A DNA stretch of 64,000 nt, from positions 11,884 through 75,883 of the forward strand of contig JAIOPP010000057.1 of assembly GCA_021413845.1 (NCBI GenBank), in the 5' to 3' direction. Shown here piece after piece: positions 63,697 to 64,000 of the stretch. Numbering within the stretch: the first letter of the stretch is position 1; every line of letters starts with the position of its first letter. Under the pieces are notes generated by a model. The model was given only the letters and a program-made list of their open reading frames with translations. It was not told the DNA's origin and did no database searches. Origin of the DNA: Planctomycetia bacterium. Its GTDB lineage: Bacteria; Planctomycetota; Planctomycetia; Pirellulales; PNKZ01. The position numbers and the translations under genes were made by a program.

Positions 63697-64000
63697 ATGA
63701 CGATGGAGACCGAGCCCGATCGTATACGCGCACTGGTAGACGACGTTTACCGCTCCGAGTCGCGGCGCGTCTTTGCGACTTTGATTCGCTTGCTGGGAGA
63801 TTTCGAACTGGCTGAGGAAGCGCTACATGATGCGTTTACCTCGGCCATGGAAAGCTGGCTGCGTGACGGAATACCCGCAAATCCTCGCGCTTGGCTTGTT
63901 TCCGCCGGACGGTTCAAGGCGATCGATACGATTCGACGCCGCGCACGCTTCAGTGCGTCGCTTTCGGAACTGGCCGATCGTCTGCATTCCGCCGGGAGCG
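63697..64000 (+). CDS. ECF RNA polymerase sigma factor, 3' end beyond window
   Basis: The frame from ATG 63697 stays open to the right edge (101 codons). It encodes a sigma-70 region 2 of the ECF type: ESRRVFATLIRLLGDFELAE, EALHDAFTSAMESWLRDGIP and NPRAWLVSAGRFKAIDTIRR. The wording matches the ECF42-type sigma factors that carry a C-terminal TPR-like extension, but region 4 is not in the window. ECF42 genes are often next to a small YCII/DGPF protein, which would lie beyond the edge. No anti-sigma factor is visible upstream. The ATG at 63703 is an alternative start. Confidence 0.85.
   Translation, partial: MTMETEPDRIRALVDDVYRSESRRVFATLIRLLGDFELAEEALHDAFTSAMESWLRDGIPANPRAWLVSAGRFKAIDTIRRRARFSASLSELADRLHSAGS

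Overview
The window reads as chromosome of a planctomycete, most likely of the Pirellulales/Pirellula-Blastopirellula type (inference from gene content, not from a marker gene). Supporting signs seen directly are two pairs of PSCyt1-DUF1549-DUF1553 and DUF1501 genes, a giant surface protein with an N-terminal LEPR-like motif, a serine/threonine kinase fused to many WD40 repeats, a fused SecD-SecF, many exported proteins, and few clear Shine-Dalgarno sites. No rRNA, tRNA, CRISPR array, phage or plasmid backbone was recognised.

Layout. 1-8.8 kb: end-truncated AsmA-like gene (minus), a fucose-permease-type MFS transporter, a REP-associated tyrosine transposase (RAYT) flanked by compound palindromes, tilS (minus), then the RNA-turnover pair rny and ymdB, and a small exported protein. 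8.8-13.3 kb: a membrane-anchored von Willebrand A protein, an exported alpha/beta-hydrolase-fold protein that has lost its nucleophile serine, and a LysM protein. 13.4-19.5 kb (minus): tgt, yajC, and a secDF fusion with long Pro/Ala/Thr/Ser-rich inserts, with a plausible sigma-70 promoter before yajC.

20.2-30.6 kb is the most unusual block. Six minus-strand genes, all with signal peptides or signal anchors, encode two caspase-like peptidases (one with a PDZ-like tail), a patatin-like lipase, a DUF900 alpha/beta hydrolase with HEAT repeats, a leucine-rich-repeat protein and a large unknown protein. Five of them are tightly packed or overlapping. A LysR regulator lies just upstream and is divergent from the next block.

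31.7-43 kb (plus): PSCyt1/DUF1549, DUF1501, a class III aminotransferase of the glutamate-1-semialdehyde aminomutase type, an M81 (MlrC) metallopeptidase, then a second PSCyt1/DUF1549-DUF1501 pair. This looks like a catabolic operon controlled by the LysR protein.

43-64 kb: a 1710-residue kinase with about 21 WD40 repeats and, upstream of it on the same strand, a 2.2-thousand-residue surface protein. Next come three translationally coupled genes for membrane-fusion adaptors: GAF-TM-HlyD, HlyD, and PqqD-like/M50 peptidase/HlyD. A TolC-like outer-membrane protein is divergent from them. Together they resemble an export machine without a visible ABC transporter. The window ends inside an ECF sigma factor gene.

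Two systems deserve attention as possibly undescribed: the exported dual-caspase/patatin/hydrolase operon and the tri-adaptor M50/TolC export locus. Their functions are inferred from domain content only.
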